Shown here: in pieces, positions 34,940 to 44,832 of the stretch
Layout: every line of letters begins with the position of its first letter
How positions within the stretch are numbered: the stretch's first letter is position 1
Source of the DNA: Natronococcus occultus SP4
GTDB lineage: Archaea; Halobacteriota; Halobacteria; Halobacteriales; Natrialbaceae
Assembly: GCF_000328685.1 (NCBI RefSeq)
Contig: NC_019974.1
Span: forward strand, 3,587,001-3,651,000
Reading direction: 5' to 3'
Length of the DNA: 64,000 bases
Notes under the pieces: generated by a model
The model's input: the letters and a program-made list of their open reading frames with translations, nothing else
Databases searched by the model: none
Told to the model about the DNA's origin: nothing
Position numbers and translations under genes: made by a program

Positions 34940-36220
34940 CTATTCGGCGGGTGTCGGCTCGCCAGCTAGCTCGTCGGCGAGGCGATTGGCGCTCCGGATC
35001 CGCCCCGGAATCCCGGGGCGGTCGACGAAGTTCGTACAGAGGTGGACCCCGTCGGGAAGCGCGAGGTCGTCGGTGGCCCGCCAGGAGCGGTCGTACGCCG
35101 GCATCCCCGGCTCCCAGCGGTGGACGTGGATCGGCGTCGCCGGCGCGCCGGTGATGCGCTCGAACTCGGCGGCCCCGACCTTCCCCAGCTCCTCGTCCGT
35201 GGCCTCGGTCAGCGCCGGGTAGCCCAGCTGGTCGACGTAGCAGGTGAAGATCCCGTCCCGATCGAGGAAGCTCGCGTTCCAGGTGAGGCCGCTGATCTGT
35301 GCGTCCGATCCAGGTGGGATCAGCGTACCGATCCCGGTGCCGTCGAACGAGGACTCGAGGAACACCATCCCGATCGGGTTGTAGTTAAACCGCCGCAGCG
35401 TCGCCTCGAGGTCGGCGTCGATCGGCGCGAGCAGGTCCGCACACGTCGGCGCCGGGGTCGTCAGGACGACGTCGTCGACGTACTCGCTCCCGTCGGCCGT
35501 CCGCAGCTCGTACCCGTCCTCGCGCTCGCGGATCGCCTCGACGGGCGTCCCGAGGCTGATCGCGTCCGCGTGGGCCTCGTAGAGCCCGTCGGTCAGCTCG
35601 CCGAGGCCGTCCTCGAAGGTACACATCGGCGGCGACTCCCGTCCCTCGCGGAGTTTTCGAGCGACCCACAGGAGAACGCTCCCGTCGATTCCGGCCTTCT
35701 CGAGGACGCGACCCAGCGAGTACTCGACGAGCATGTCTCGGGGATCGGTTCCGTACAGTCCGCTGTACAGCGGGCCGAGGTAGCGACGGGCCGCCTGCTG
35801 GCCGAACTTTCGAACGAGGAAGTCGTCGACGGTCTCGTCCGGTTGCTGCGGGTCGGTGAGCGGCTCGAGGAGGATCCGGAGCTTGCCCAGCGGACCGAGC
35901 AGGTCGGTCGTCACCGCCTCCCGGACCGACAGCGGCGCCACCTTCAGCTCGCCGTCGTGGTAGACGTAGATCGGCTGGTCGTCGTCGCCGAACTCGAGTC
36001 GGTTGCCGAGCCCGAGATCGTCGACGATCGACTCGAGCCCCGGGGTCAGTCGAAGCCGCTGGGGGCCGAGTTCGAGGACGTGCTCGCCGACCCGTCGGCT
36101 CTGTACCACTCCGCCGGGGGTCTCGCGCGCCTCGAACGCCGTCACGTCGACGTCCCGCTTCGCGAGCGCGTGGACGAGCGAGAGCCCCGAAATCCCTGCT
36201 CCGACGACACCGACTTTCAT
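34940..36220 (-). CDS. hemG: Protoporphyrinogen/coproporphyrinogen oxidase, FAD-dependent
   Basis: 426 residues from ATG 36220. N-terminal FAD motif MKVGVVGAGISGLSLVHALA, then EARETPGGVVQSRRVGEHVL, PQRLRLTPGLESIVDDLGLG, and the C-terminal dinucleotide-end region (VDRPGIPGRIRSANRLADEL). This is the HemY/PPOX fold, oxidising protoporphyrinogen IX (or coproporphyrinogen III). HemG is the label used in many haloarchaeal annotations; the fold is HemY-like. Its ATG overlaps the thioredoxin stop by 4 nt. Confidence 0.88.
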   Translation of the reverse strand: MKVGVVGAGISGLSLVHALAKRDVDVTAFEARETPGGVVQSRRVGEHVLELGPQRLRLTPGLESIVDDLGLGNRLEFGDDDQPIYVYHDGELKVAPLSVREAVTTDLLGPLGKLRILLEPLTDPQQPDETVDDFLVRKFGQQAARRYLGPLYSGLYGTDPRDMLVEYSLGRVLEKAGIDGSVLLWVARKLREGRESPPMCTFEDGLGELTDGLYEAHADAISLGTPVEAIREREDGYELRTADGSEYVDDVVLTTPAPTCADLLAPIDADLEATLRRFNYNPIGMVFLESSFDGTGIGTLIPPGSDAQISGLTWNASFLDRDGIFTCYVDQLGYPALTEATDEELGKVGAAEFERITGAPATPIHVHRWEPGMPAYDRSWRATDDLALPDGVHLCTNFVDRPGIPGRIRSANRLADELAGEPTPAE

Positions 36221-36702
36221 CGGTGGTCCTTTCGAGCGGAGCCTTTTCGGTGTATCGTCACGCGATCGGCGGTGGTACTCGGTCGCTCGATCAGCGATTC
36301 GAGGGTCGCCCGGTCCTGGGCCCCGAGCAGCCGCTCGACCGGGTCGCCGTCCGCGTACAGCACGAGCGTGGGGACGCTCCGAGCGCCGAGTTGCTGGGCC
36401 AGCCGCTGGTGGGCGTCGACGTCGACTTTCGCGACGGCAGCGTCGGTTTCGGCGGCCAGCGCCTCGATCGTCGGCTCGAGCATCTTGCAGGGGCCACACC
36501 AGTCGGCGTAACAGTCGACCAGCACGACGTCGTGGCTGTCGACGACGTCCCGGAGGTGTCCCTGCCCCTCGATCGCGATCGGCTCGGCCGACGTCGCGGC
36601 TCCGTCCTCGCTCGGGTCGCCGCCGTCCTCGAGGCACCGTTGCAGTTCCCGTTTCTTCCGTTCGCGGATCCGCGCTCGCTCGTCGGCAGCAGTGTCGCGC
36701 AT
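36217..36702 (-). CDS. Thioredoxin
   Basis: 161 residues starting MRDTAADERARIRERKKREL. A basic and acidic N-terminal extension of ~45 residues is followed by a thioredoxin domain with VDCYADWCGPCKMLEPTIEA and the cis-Pro SVPTLVLYADGD. Redox role in the cytoplasm. It is translated just ahead of the hemG-like gene (overlap ATGA), suggesting a link to heme synthesis or maturation. Confidence 0.93.
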   Translation of the reverse strand: MRDTAADERARIRERKKRELQRCLEDGGDPSEDGAATSAEPIAIEGQGHLRDVVDSHDVVLVDCYADWCGPCKMLEPTIEALAAETDAAVAKVDVDAHQRLAQQLGARSVPTLVLYADGDPVERLLGAQDRATLESLIERPSTTADRVTIHRKGSARKDHR

Positions 36703-36913
36703 CGTCGAACGACGGTACGCGCTCGTCAGGAATAACGGCTGTGTGGGAACCAGACAATACGGAAGGCTCGTAACCGACGTTCGATCGGCGATCGGTTCTC
36801 GGCTCGTCGGCAGCAGCCCCCTTCGGGATATTTCCTTCGACGGTTCCGGTTCGGAGGGAGCTCGTGGCCGTGCTTATCGTCTACAACACCGTACGTTCGA
36901 GCGTGATCGACCG

Positions 36914-37033
36914 ATGACGACCGCACGCGAGATGACGACCGCACGCGACCGAACGGGGACCGCGAACCGGGCGCTCGAGGAACTCCGCGAACGCTACGCC
37001 CGCGGCGACATCGCCACGGAAGAGTTCGAGTGA
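36914..37033 (+). CDS. Mini SHOCT-like protein (39 aa)
   Basis: MTTAREMTTARDRTGTANRA then LEELRERYARGDIATEEFE: the second half is a SHOCT-type motif (LxxLxxRYARGEIxxEEFExR), but the protein ends at its middle. The 18-nt unit ATGACGACCGCACGCGA[G/C] is tandemly repeated (36914-36949), duplicating the start codon. SHOCT modules are usually C-terminal oligomerisation tags. It may be truncated by the TGA at 37031. Confidence 0.4.
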   Translation: MTTAREMTTARDRTGTANRALEELRERYARGDIATEEFE

Positions 37034-37159
37034 CGACGACGGACGCTCCGGAGGGACGGAGAGTGAGAGCGCTCGAAACCGACGCTGTCCCATCCCGAGG
37101 ACGTCGCCGTGCGTCGTCCACTGACGAATACTTATTCGATCGACGGTACGAGTAGTAGT

Positions 37160-39175
<2,016 letters not shown>

Positions 39176-39304
39176 CCGGCGATCCTGACGACCGGTGAGG
39201 ACGCAAGCGGACCGTCCACGGCGCGAGCCGACCGTCGCCGGAACGGCCGTGCAGGGATGAAAGCTATCCGCCCGCCCGTCGGACGGTAGTGTGAGGCGAT
39301 TCCA

Positions 39305-40459
39305 ATGGTGACCCAAATGTCCCCGAACGAGCTCGCCGACCTGCTCGACTCCGGCGAGTCGTTCACGCTCATCGACACACGTCCCGAGGACAGTTACGAG
39401 GGGTGGCGTATCCACGGCGCCGAGAACGTTCCGTTCGGTCCCGGCGACTCGCTCACGGACGATCAGCTCGAGCGCATCGGCGACGGTGACGGCGACTCGC
39501 TCGTCGCGATCTGTGGCAAGGGGCTGACGTCGACGCCGTTCGCGTTCGAGCTGCAACAGGCGGGCTACGACGACGTCTCCGTCGTCAAGGGTGGGATGGA
39601 AGACTGGAGCAAGGTATACGAGGTCGTTCCGATGGAGACCGGGAGCGACGACCTCGTCGTGGTCCAGCTACAGCGACGGTCGAAGGGCTGTCTCAGCTAC
39701 GTCGTCGGCTCGAAATCCTCGGGATCGGCCGCCGTCGTCGACCCGACCCGCCAGACCGACCAGTTCAAGATCGTCGCCGAGGAGGCGAACCTCACCATCG
39801 AGCGCGTCCTTGATACGCACGTCCACGCCGATCACATCTCCGGCGGCCGCCAGCTGGCCGACGAGCTCGACGTCCCCTACCACCTCGGCGAACACGCCGC
39901 CGATCGCGACGTCGCCGACGAGTTCGAACCGCTCGCGGACGGCGAGACGATCGACGTCGGCGACGTCGAACTCGAGACGCTGTACGCGCCGGGACACACG
40001 TCCGATATGGTGAACGTCCTCGTCGAGGACGAGGCGTTGCTGACTGGCGATACACTGTTCGTCGAGTCGGTGGGCCGAACGGAGCTCCAGTTCGGCGACG
40101 ACGAGACGGAAGGCGCCTCGAGGGGCGCCGAACTGCTCTACGAGACGCTCCACGACACCGTCCTCGAGCTCCCCGACGAGACGCTGATCTGTCCAGGCCA
40201 CGTCTCGGTCTCGGCGGACAACCGCTACGAGGTCCGTTCGCCCGGCGAGCCGATAGCCGAACGGCTCGGAACGCTGCACGACGAACTCGAACTCCTCGGG
40301 CTGAGCAAAGACGAGTTCGTGGAGCGGCTGACCGAGAACGCGCCCGACAAGCCCCCGAACTACGAGCGAGTCATCGAGATCAACACGGGCAGAGACCCCG
40401 TCGACGACGAGTCGGAGGCGACGGAGCTCGAACTCGGGCCGAACAACTGCGCGGCCTAG
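39305..40459 (+). CDS. Rhodanese - metallo-beta-lactamase fusion (paralogue)
   Basis: 384 residues starting MVTQMSPNELADLLDSGESF. N-terminal rhodanese with its Cys in SLVAICGKGLTSTPFAFELQ. MBL domain motif LDTHVHADHISGGRQLADEL, then YAPGHTSDMVNVLVEDEALL and TGDTLFVESVGRTEL, and the same closing ELELGPNNCAA as the 30395 gene. A likely recent-to-ancient duplicate of that gene. Probably handles glutathione-like persulfides or sulfane sulfur; substrate not determined. Upstream of the OsmC gene, convergent. Confidence 0.9.
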   Translation: MVTQMSPNELADLLDSGESFTLIDTRPEDSYEGWRIHGAENVPFGPGDSLTDDQLERIGDGDGDSLVAICGKGLTSTPFAFELQQAGYDDVSVVKGGMEDWSKVYEVVPMETGSDDLVVVQLQRRSKGCLSYVVGSKSSGSAAVVDPTRQTDQFKIVAEEANLTIERVLDTHVHADHISGGRQLADELDVPYHLGEHAADRDVADEFEPLADGETIDVGDVELETLYAPGHTSDMVNVLVEDEALLTGDTLFVESVGRTELQFGDDETEGASRGAELLYETLHDTVLELPDETLICPGHVSVSADNRYEVRSPGEPIAERLGTLHDELELLGLSKDEFVERLTENAPDKPPNYERVIEINTGRDPVDDESEATELELGPNNCAA

Positions 40460-40477
40460 CGGTCGTTCGGAACCGCG

Positions 40478-40903
40478 TCAGATCGACTCGACGGCGATCT
40501 CGAGTGGCGTCTCGTTTTCCACATTGTCGGTGACCGGACAGCGGTCCTCGACGGCTTCGAGCCAGGATTCGAGTGTCTCGTCGTCTGCGTCCGCCTCCAC
40601 CGCAATCGTGACCGTGAGCTCCTGAAGTCCGGAACGAGCGTCGGTGGGCTCGCCGCGGTAGCTGGCGTAGTCGACGTCGCCCTCGACCCGAAGCTCCATC
40701 TCGTCGATAGACAGCCCCATATCCCGGGCGACCATCGTCGCAGTCGAGTTCAGACAGCCCAGGACCGCGCCCAGGAAGTACTCGACGGGGTTGACGTCCT
40801 TGCCGACGACGAACTCGGCGTCGCCGGTGTCGATCCGCGTGCGTCCCGGGCTGAGCCGTTCGCCAGTCAGTTCGTACGTCGTCGGTTCGTTCGATGGTGT
40901 CAT
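40478..40903 (-). CDS. OsmC family protein
   Basis: 141 residues from ATG 40903 (MTPSNEPTTYELTGERLSPG). OsmC fold features: NPVEYFLGAVLGCLNSTATM with the conserved Cys, and ESWLEAVEDRCPVTDNVENE with the second Cys of the peroxide-active pair. OsmC/Ohr-type proteins reduce organic hydroperoxides and may act on persulfides. A variant of the CTACACAATATC motif (CTAGACAATACTT) overlaps its TATA region at 40935-40947. Confidence 0.88.
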   Translation of the reverse strand: MTPSNEPTTYELTGERLSPGRTRIDTGDAEFVVGKDVNPVEYFLGAVLGCLNSTATMVARDMGLSIDEMELRVEGDVDYASYRGEPTDARSGLQELTVTIAVEADADDETLESWLEAVEDRCPVTDNVENETPLEIAVESI

Positions 40904-40934
40904 GAGTAAGAGACGGTTCGCCCTGCCGCCCAGT

Positions 40935-40947
40935 AAGTATTGTCTAG
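40935..40947 (-). promoter_or_regulatory. Operator-like site upstream of OsmC
   Basis: Minus strand reads CTAGACAATACTT, matching 9 or more positions of the CTACACAATATC motif. It covers the TATA-like aatactta centred ~34 nt upstream of the OsmC start, so a bound factor would block transcription. Inferred. Confidence 0.5.
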
Positions 40948-41218
40948 GTTCCACAATCCCGGAGACCGACTGCTCGAGACCGTCCCGGACGGGCTCGGCG
41001 CATCGCTGGGCGTCGGCGTGCTGGACGCTTCGCGCTCGGATGGGAACTGTCTCCGGCTTGCCCATCGCGACGACTGCTCTCGATGAACGGGAACGCCAGT
41101 CGCGCTCGAGACCCGTTCGGTCCCTCTCGTGGGCCGAAATCAGTCGATAACAATCAAACGTCCCGGCGCCTGCCGCCGAACTCCGACGGCAGACAGCGCG
41201 CCGGGCGGCGCATCGTTT

Positions 41219-41245
41219 TTGTACAATATTCGCACAACCCTTATA
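41219..41245 (+). promoter_or_regulatory. Operator-like site and TATA box of the HTH gene
   Basis: TTGTACAATATTC (41219-41231) is a variant of the CTACACAATATC motif. It is followed by TATA-like TTATA (41241-41245) and ATG 41274, 29 nt downstream, fitting a leaderless mRNA. The site sits at the BRE position, where autoregulation would act. Confidence 0.5.
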
Positions 41246-41273
41246 CCGGCTCGGCTCCTACCCCAAACCAGTA

Positions 41274-41687
41274 ATGGCAAACTCGATGGCAGAGCAACTC
41301 CAGCAGGACATGCAGTGCGAGGGCCTGCTCGAGTGTATCCACGGTCTCAAGCAGCTCGACAAGGACTGTTTCCGGGTACTGGTCGAAAGCGAGGACCCGC
41401 TGACGATCGACGAGGTCGCCGAGCAGGTCGACCGCGAGCGCTCGACGGCCTACCGGTCGATCCAGCGGCTGCTCCAGAGCGGGTTCATCCAGAAAGAACA
41501 GGTCAACTACGACCAGGGCGGCTACTACCACGTCTACTACCCGACCGATCCGTCCCAGATCGCAAACGACATGCAGCGGATGTTAAACGACTGGTACGCG
41601 AAGATGGGCCAGCTCATCCAGGAGTTCGAGGACAAGTACGAGGGCGTCGAGGACGGGACGCCGACGGTCGAGAACACGCGAGCCTAA
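41274..41687 (+). CDS. TrmB/HTH-type transcriptional regulator, N-terminal cysteines
   Basis: 137 residues. Winged-helix region VLVESEDPLTIDEVAEQVDR then RSTAYRSIQRLLQSGFIQKE, with a C-terminal helical dimerisation stretch (ANDMQRMLNDWYAKMGQLIQ). The N-terminus carries Cys15, Cys21 and Cys32 (DMQCEGLLECIHGL). A Cys-rich regulator next to sulfur genes suggests a persulfide or redox sensor. It lies next to the OsmC gene (divergent) and is leaderless by its TATA spacing. The protein itself is not a canonical TrmB (no sugar-binding domain). Confidence 0.85.
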   Translation: MANSMAEQLQQDMQCEGLLECIHGLKQLDKDCFRVLVESEDPLTIDEVAEQVDRERSTAYRSIQRLLQSGFIQKEQVNYDQGGYYHVYYPTDPSQIANDMQRMLNDWYAKMGQLIQEFEDKYEGVEDGTPTVENTRA

Positions 41688-41690
41688 CTC

Positions 41691-42287
41691 TCACCGACCC
41701 GTGTTGTACTTGTAGGTCGCCGTCTCCGGATCGATGCCGAAGTCTTCGGCGCTCTCGTCGTCACCGTCGTCCTCGGGCTGTTCGGTCGCTTGCTTGAACG
41801 CCTCCCGGAGCCGCTCGGGCATCCGGAACCGATCGATCTCGATCGCCAGCGGCACCGCGTCGGGGTCGGTTCGCTCGCGTTTCTCGGCGTGGCGCTTCTC
41901 GAGCGGAGCGGGCAGCTGTTCGGCGTCGGTCCGACGGAAGCCGAACTGTGCGAGGTAGGCGCTCTCCCCGGTGAGCGCATAGACTGTGTCGAACCCCTCG
42001 TCGCCGGCGTACTCGAGAAGACGTTCGACGACGTGTGCGCCGACGCCCTGGCCGCGCCACCCCTCGAGGACGCCGATGCTGGTCAGTTCACAGACCGCGT
42101 CGGGACCGTCTTCCTCGGCGTCGGTCCGATGGATCCGAATCCGTCCGAACCCCGCCTTCTCGCCGGAGACCTCGTCGACCGCGACCACGTAGTCTCGGGA
42201 GCGAAACGCCGTGTCGTCGAGCCCCATCGACTCGATGTGGTCGAGCAGCCAGACTTCCTCCCTGTTTTTGGCGTCTCGGACGTACAT
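41691..42287 (-). CDS. GNAT family N-acetyltransferase
   Basis: 198 residues from ATG 42287 (MYVRDAKNREEVWLLDHIES). Motif A for acetyl-CoA is clear (TSIGVLEGWRGQGVGAHVVE, RxxGxG), followed by LEYAGDEGFDTVYALTGESA and LAQFGFRRTD. A ~60-residue C-terminal tail is polar. The acceptor is unknown. The stop lies 4 nt from the HTH regulator stop (convergent). Confidence 0.88.
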   Translation of the reverse strand: MYVRDAKNREEVWLLDHIESMGLDDTAFRSRDYVVAVDEVSGEKAGFGRIRIHRTDAEEDGPDAVCELTSIGVLEGWRGQGVGAHVVERLLEYAGDEGFDTVYALTGESAYLAQFGFRRTDAEQLPAPLEKRHAEKRERTDPDAVPLAIEIDRFRMPERLREAFKQATEQPEDDGDDESAEDFGIDPETATYKYNTGR

Positions 42288-42375
42288 GTACGGACCTAGG
42301 CCAGCAGTTCCCAAAAGGGTTTGCGAGTCCTCGGATCGACTCCCCGGAGCCGGCTCGAGCTCCGCGATCCGGACA

Positions 42376-42420
42376 CAATAGGTAGCTGAGCTACTACACC
42401 TATTGCAGCTATGTGAGCTA
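42376..42420. repeat. Dyad and direct repeats upstream of parA
   Basis: CAATAGGT (42376-42383) and ACCTATTG (42398-42405) form perfect inverted arms. Between them GTAGCTGAGCTAC (42382-42394) is itself a perfect palindrome. AGCTA recurs as a direct repeat at 42408-42412 and 42416-42420. The cluster lies ~110-155 nt before parA, between the convergent-free GNAT and parA genes. It could be a parS-like centromere or a ParA/partner autoregulatory operator. Function inferred. Confidence 0.45.
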
Positions 42421-42530
42421 TTGTATCGAAGTCGGCAGCGTTATGTGGGTCTCGTCGGCTGTCTCCAGTATCCGCTGAGAGTGACGTTCACACAAGAATA
42501 GGGACCTACCGTTCAGTGGATGGAGACACT

Positions 42531-43412
42531 ATGACAGACGAGCCACGCGCTGTAAGCGTCGTAATTCTGAAAGGCGGTGTCGGAAAGTCGACGACTTCGA
42601 TCAACCTCGCGCGCCAGCTGGCCGAGCGCGGATCGACACTCTTCGTCGATCTGGATCCCAACGGTCACGCGACGAACGGCCTCGGGTTCGAGGACGCCTA
42701 CCACGCCGAGACTGACCTCGGCGACGTCATCCTCGAGGGAACGGCTACGCCCGGGGACATCATCCGCGAGACGGAGTCGGGGTTCGACCTGCTGCCGTCC
42801 TCGGACGCCCTCGAGGACGTCGAGACCGAGCTGGCGGGCGCGATGCAGGGATCGGCCCGCGTCAAATCAAAGATCGTCGACCCCCTGCTGGGCGAGGTCT
42901 ACGACTATGTCATCTTCGACTGTCCGGCCTACCCAGGGATGCTCAACAACAACGCCCTGGTCGCGACGGGCAACGTCGTGACCCCGATCGAGCCCGGCTC
43001 GAGCGCCATCGGCGGCTACAAGCGGACGATGGAGCGGCTGATCGAGCCCGCTCGCGAGTACATCGACGTCGACGTCCTCGCGATCGTCCCGAACAAACTC
43101 GAGGACCGAATCGACCAGCGCACCGAGGACCGGGAGCTGCTCGAGAGCCTGAACACGGCCGAACACGAGGTCAACCCCGGCCAGCCGCTGCCGGAGGTCG
43201 TCCCCGAGTTCGCCCGGATCACCGAGGCGGAGTTCGACCGGATCGACGCCGGCGAGCTCGAGCCCCCGAAGCCGGGCATTCGCCACCGGGCGGCGCTGTC
43301 CCGATCGCTGAGCCACGAACAGCCCCTGCAGGACTACGCGCCCGACTCGGATCAGATCGCCCCCTACGAGGAACTCGCCGAGATCGTCGCGAGCGGAGGT
43401 GTCCAGCGGTGA
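42531..43412 (+). CDS. ParA family ATPase
   Basis: 293 residues from ATG 42531 (MTDEPRAVSVVILKGGVGKS). Deviant Walker A KGGVGKSTTSINLARQLAER, switch I/II region FVDLDPNGHATNGLG and VIFDCPAYPGMLNNNALVAT. Partition or positioning ATPase acting on DNA or protein cargo. The next gene overlaps by 4 nt and encodes its probable partner. GTG 42516 is an alternative start. Confidence 0.92.
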   Translation: MTDEPRAVSVVILKGGVGKSTTSINLARQLAERGSTLFVDLDPNGHATNGLGFEDAYHAETDLGDVILEGTATPGDIIRETESGFDLLPSSDALEDVETELAGAMQGSARVKSKIVDPLLGEVYDYVIFDCPAYPGMLNNNALVATGNVVTPIEPGSSAIGGYKRTMERLIEPAREYIDVDVLAIVPNKLEDRIDQRTEDRELLESLNTAEHEVNPGQPLPEVVPEFARITEAEFDRIDAGELEPPKPGIRHRAALSRSLSHEQPLQDYAPDSDQIAPYEELAEIVASGGVQR

Positions 43413-43810
43413 GCAACCCGTTCGACGACCTCGAGGCCGAGACTGCCGAGTCGCCGAACACTGAGGACGGCGCGGGCGAAGACGGAGCGGCGTCCGTCGA
43501 CGAGGAGGCGACCGGATCCGCGGCCCCCGAGGACGCGGGCGCGGGTTCGATCGAGTCGACGGCGTCCTCGCCCGCCGAGAGCGGTCCCGCCTTCGAGTAC
43601 GACGCGGTTCGCCAGCGGCCGCTGTACGCCCGCGGCGAGAGCTGGGACGCCTTCGAGAAGAAGCTGCGAACGACGATCGCACCCGAGCTGGCCCGCGAGG
43701 ACGTCGTCGACGAGGAGACCCGTGAGATCCACGACGCGGTGCTTCGACTGGCGACCGAGGAGCCCGAACGGATCGCCGAACTCGTCCTCGAGGCCCGTCG
43801 GGAGGAGTAG
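43409..43810 (+). CDS. Acidic ParA partner protein
   Basis: 133 residues from GTG 43409, overlapping the parA stop (GTGA). A strongly acidic, low-complexity N-terminal ~65 residues (EDGAGEDGAASVDEEATGSA) precedes a compact C-terminal domain (YDAVRQRPLYARGESWDAFE then IHDAVLRLATEEPERIAELV). No ParB signature or classical HTH is visible. The overlap and position suggest the dedicated partner of ParA. Confidence 0.75.
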   Translation: MSNPFDDLEAETAESPNTEDGAGEDGAASVDEEATGSAAPEDAGAGSIESTASSPAESGPAFEYDAVRQRPLYARGESWDAFEKKLRTTIAPELAREDVVDEETREIHDAVLRLATEEPERIAELVLEARREE

Positions 43811-43963
43811 CGTCGTATCGGGCCGTCCCGACGGCTGCGGATCCCGTCGGTAGTTTTGAGAGAGGGGGAACGCGGATTTCGAGAGCTGGGAGCAGTCCTC
43901 TTCGGCGGTCTGGCTTGCAGCGTCCACGTCCAGCGATTTTTCGACCCCTCCTGTATGCCTTCT

Positions 43964-44758
43964 ATGAGCCGTCTTGACAGTATCCGAACGATCGTCGCGC
44001 GAGCGAGCGACGAACACATCACGTTCTACGCCTCCAGCATCGCGTACTACGCGTTCTTTTCGATCATCCCGTTGCTACTGCTAACGCTGGCGATCGGATC
44101 GTTCGTCGGCGAGGAAGCGTTCGCCGAGCGAATCATCGCGACGGTCGAAGAGCATCTCTCGGCGTCCGGCCGCGAGATCGTGAGCCAGACGCTCGAAGAC
44201 CAGTCGGGCCAGGTCGGCGCGTCGGTCGTGGGCGTGCTCGGGTTGGCGTGGTCGGCGGTCAAGGTCGTTCGGGCGATCGATATGGCGTTCGATCAGGTCT
44301 ACGCGGCAGACGTGGAAACGCCGTTCACGCGGCAAGTTCTCGACGGGCTCGTCGTGTTGGGGCTGGTTGGCGTCAGTGTCACGCTCATGATCGGCGCTGG
44401 AACGTTCATCAGTCAGCCGACCATCGTCGATCTCCCGTACGTCGATATCGTCGGCTGGACCGTCCTGGTGGTCGGACTCGCGATCGTGTTTCTCCCGGTC
44501 TACTACGTCATGCCGCCACAACAGATGAGTCTCGCCGCAGCGCTGCCGGGGACGGTCGTCGTTTCCCTCGGGTGGCTGGTTCTCCAGGCCGGGTTCCAGC
44601 TGTACAGGAGATACGCCGCCGGGTTCGAGGCGTACGGATTCATCGGCGGTGTCTTACTGTTTCTCACGTGGTTGTACTTCGCCAGTACCCTCCTTCTTCT
44701 CGGAGCGGTCGTCAATGCGGTCCTCGAACAGGACCTCGAGCGAACGGCTTCGGCCTGA
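43964..44758 (+). CDS. YihY/BrkB family membrane protein
   Basis: 264 residues from ATG 43964 (ATG 43955 adds 3). About six hydrophobic helices in the BrkB pattern, starting FYASSIAYYAFFSIIPLLLL, followed by VGVLGLAWSAVKVVRAIDMA and GFIGGVLLFLTWLYFASTLL. The family was once annotated as RNase BN but is a membrane protein of unknown function, possibly lipid- or ion-related. Confidence 0.88.
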   Translation: MSRLDSIRTIVARASDEHITFYASSIAYYAFFSIIPLLLLTLAIGSFVGEEAFAERIIATVEEHLSASGREIVSQTLEDQSGQVGASVVGVLGLAWSAVKVVRAIDMAFDQVYAADVETPFTRQVLDGLVVLGLVGVSVTLMIGAGTFISQPTIVDLPYVDIVGWTVLVVGLAIVFLPVYYVMPPQQMSLAAALPGTVVVSLGWLVLQAGFQLYRRYAAGFEAYGFIGGVLLFLTWLYFASTLLLLGAVVNAVLEQDLERTASA

Positions 44759-44832
44759 GCCCGGGAGATCCCGGCGTGGCGTACAGCCGTTCCGAGTCGG
44801 TGTTCGGAGATCATAGCCGCCCGAGCCGCGAG

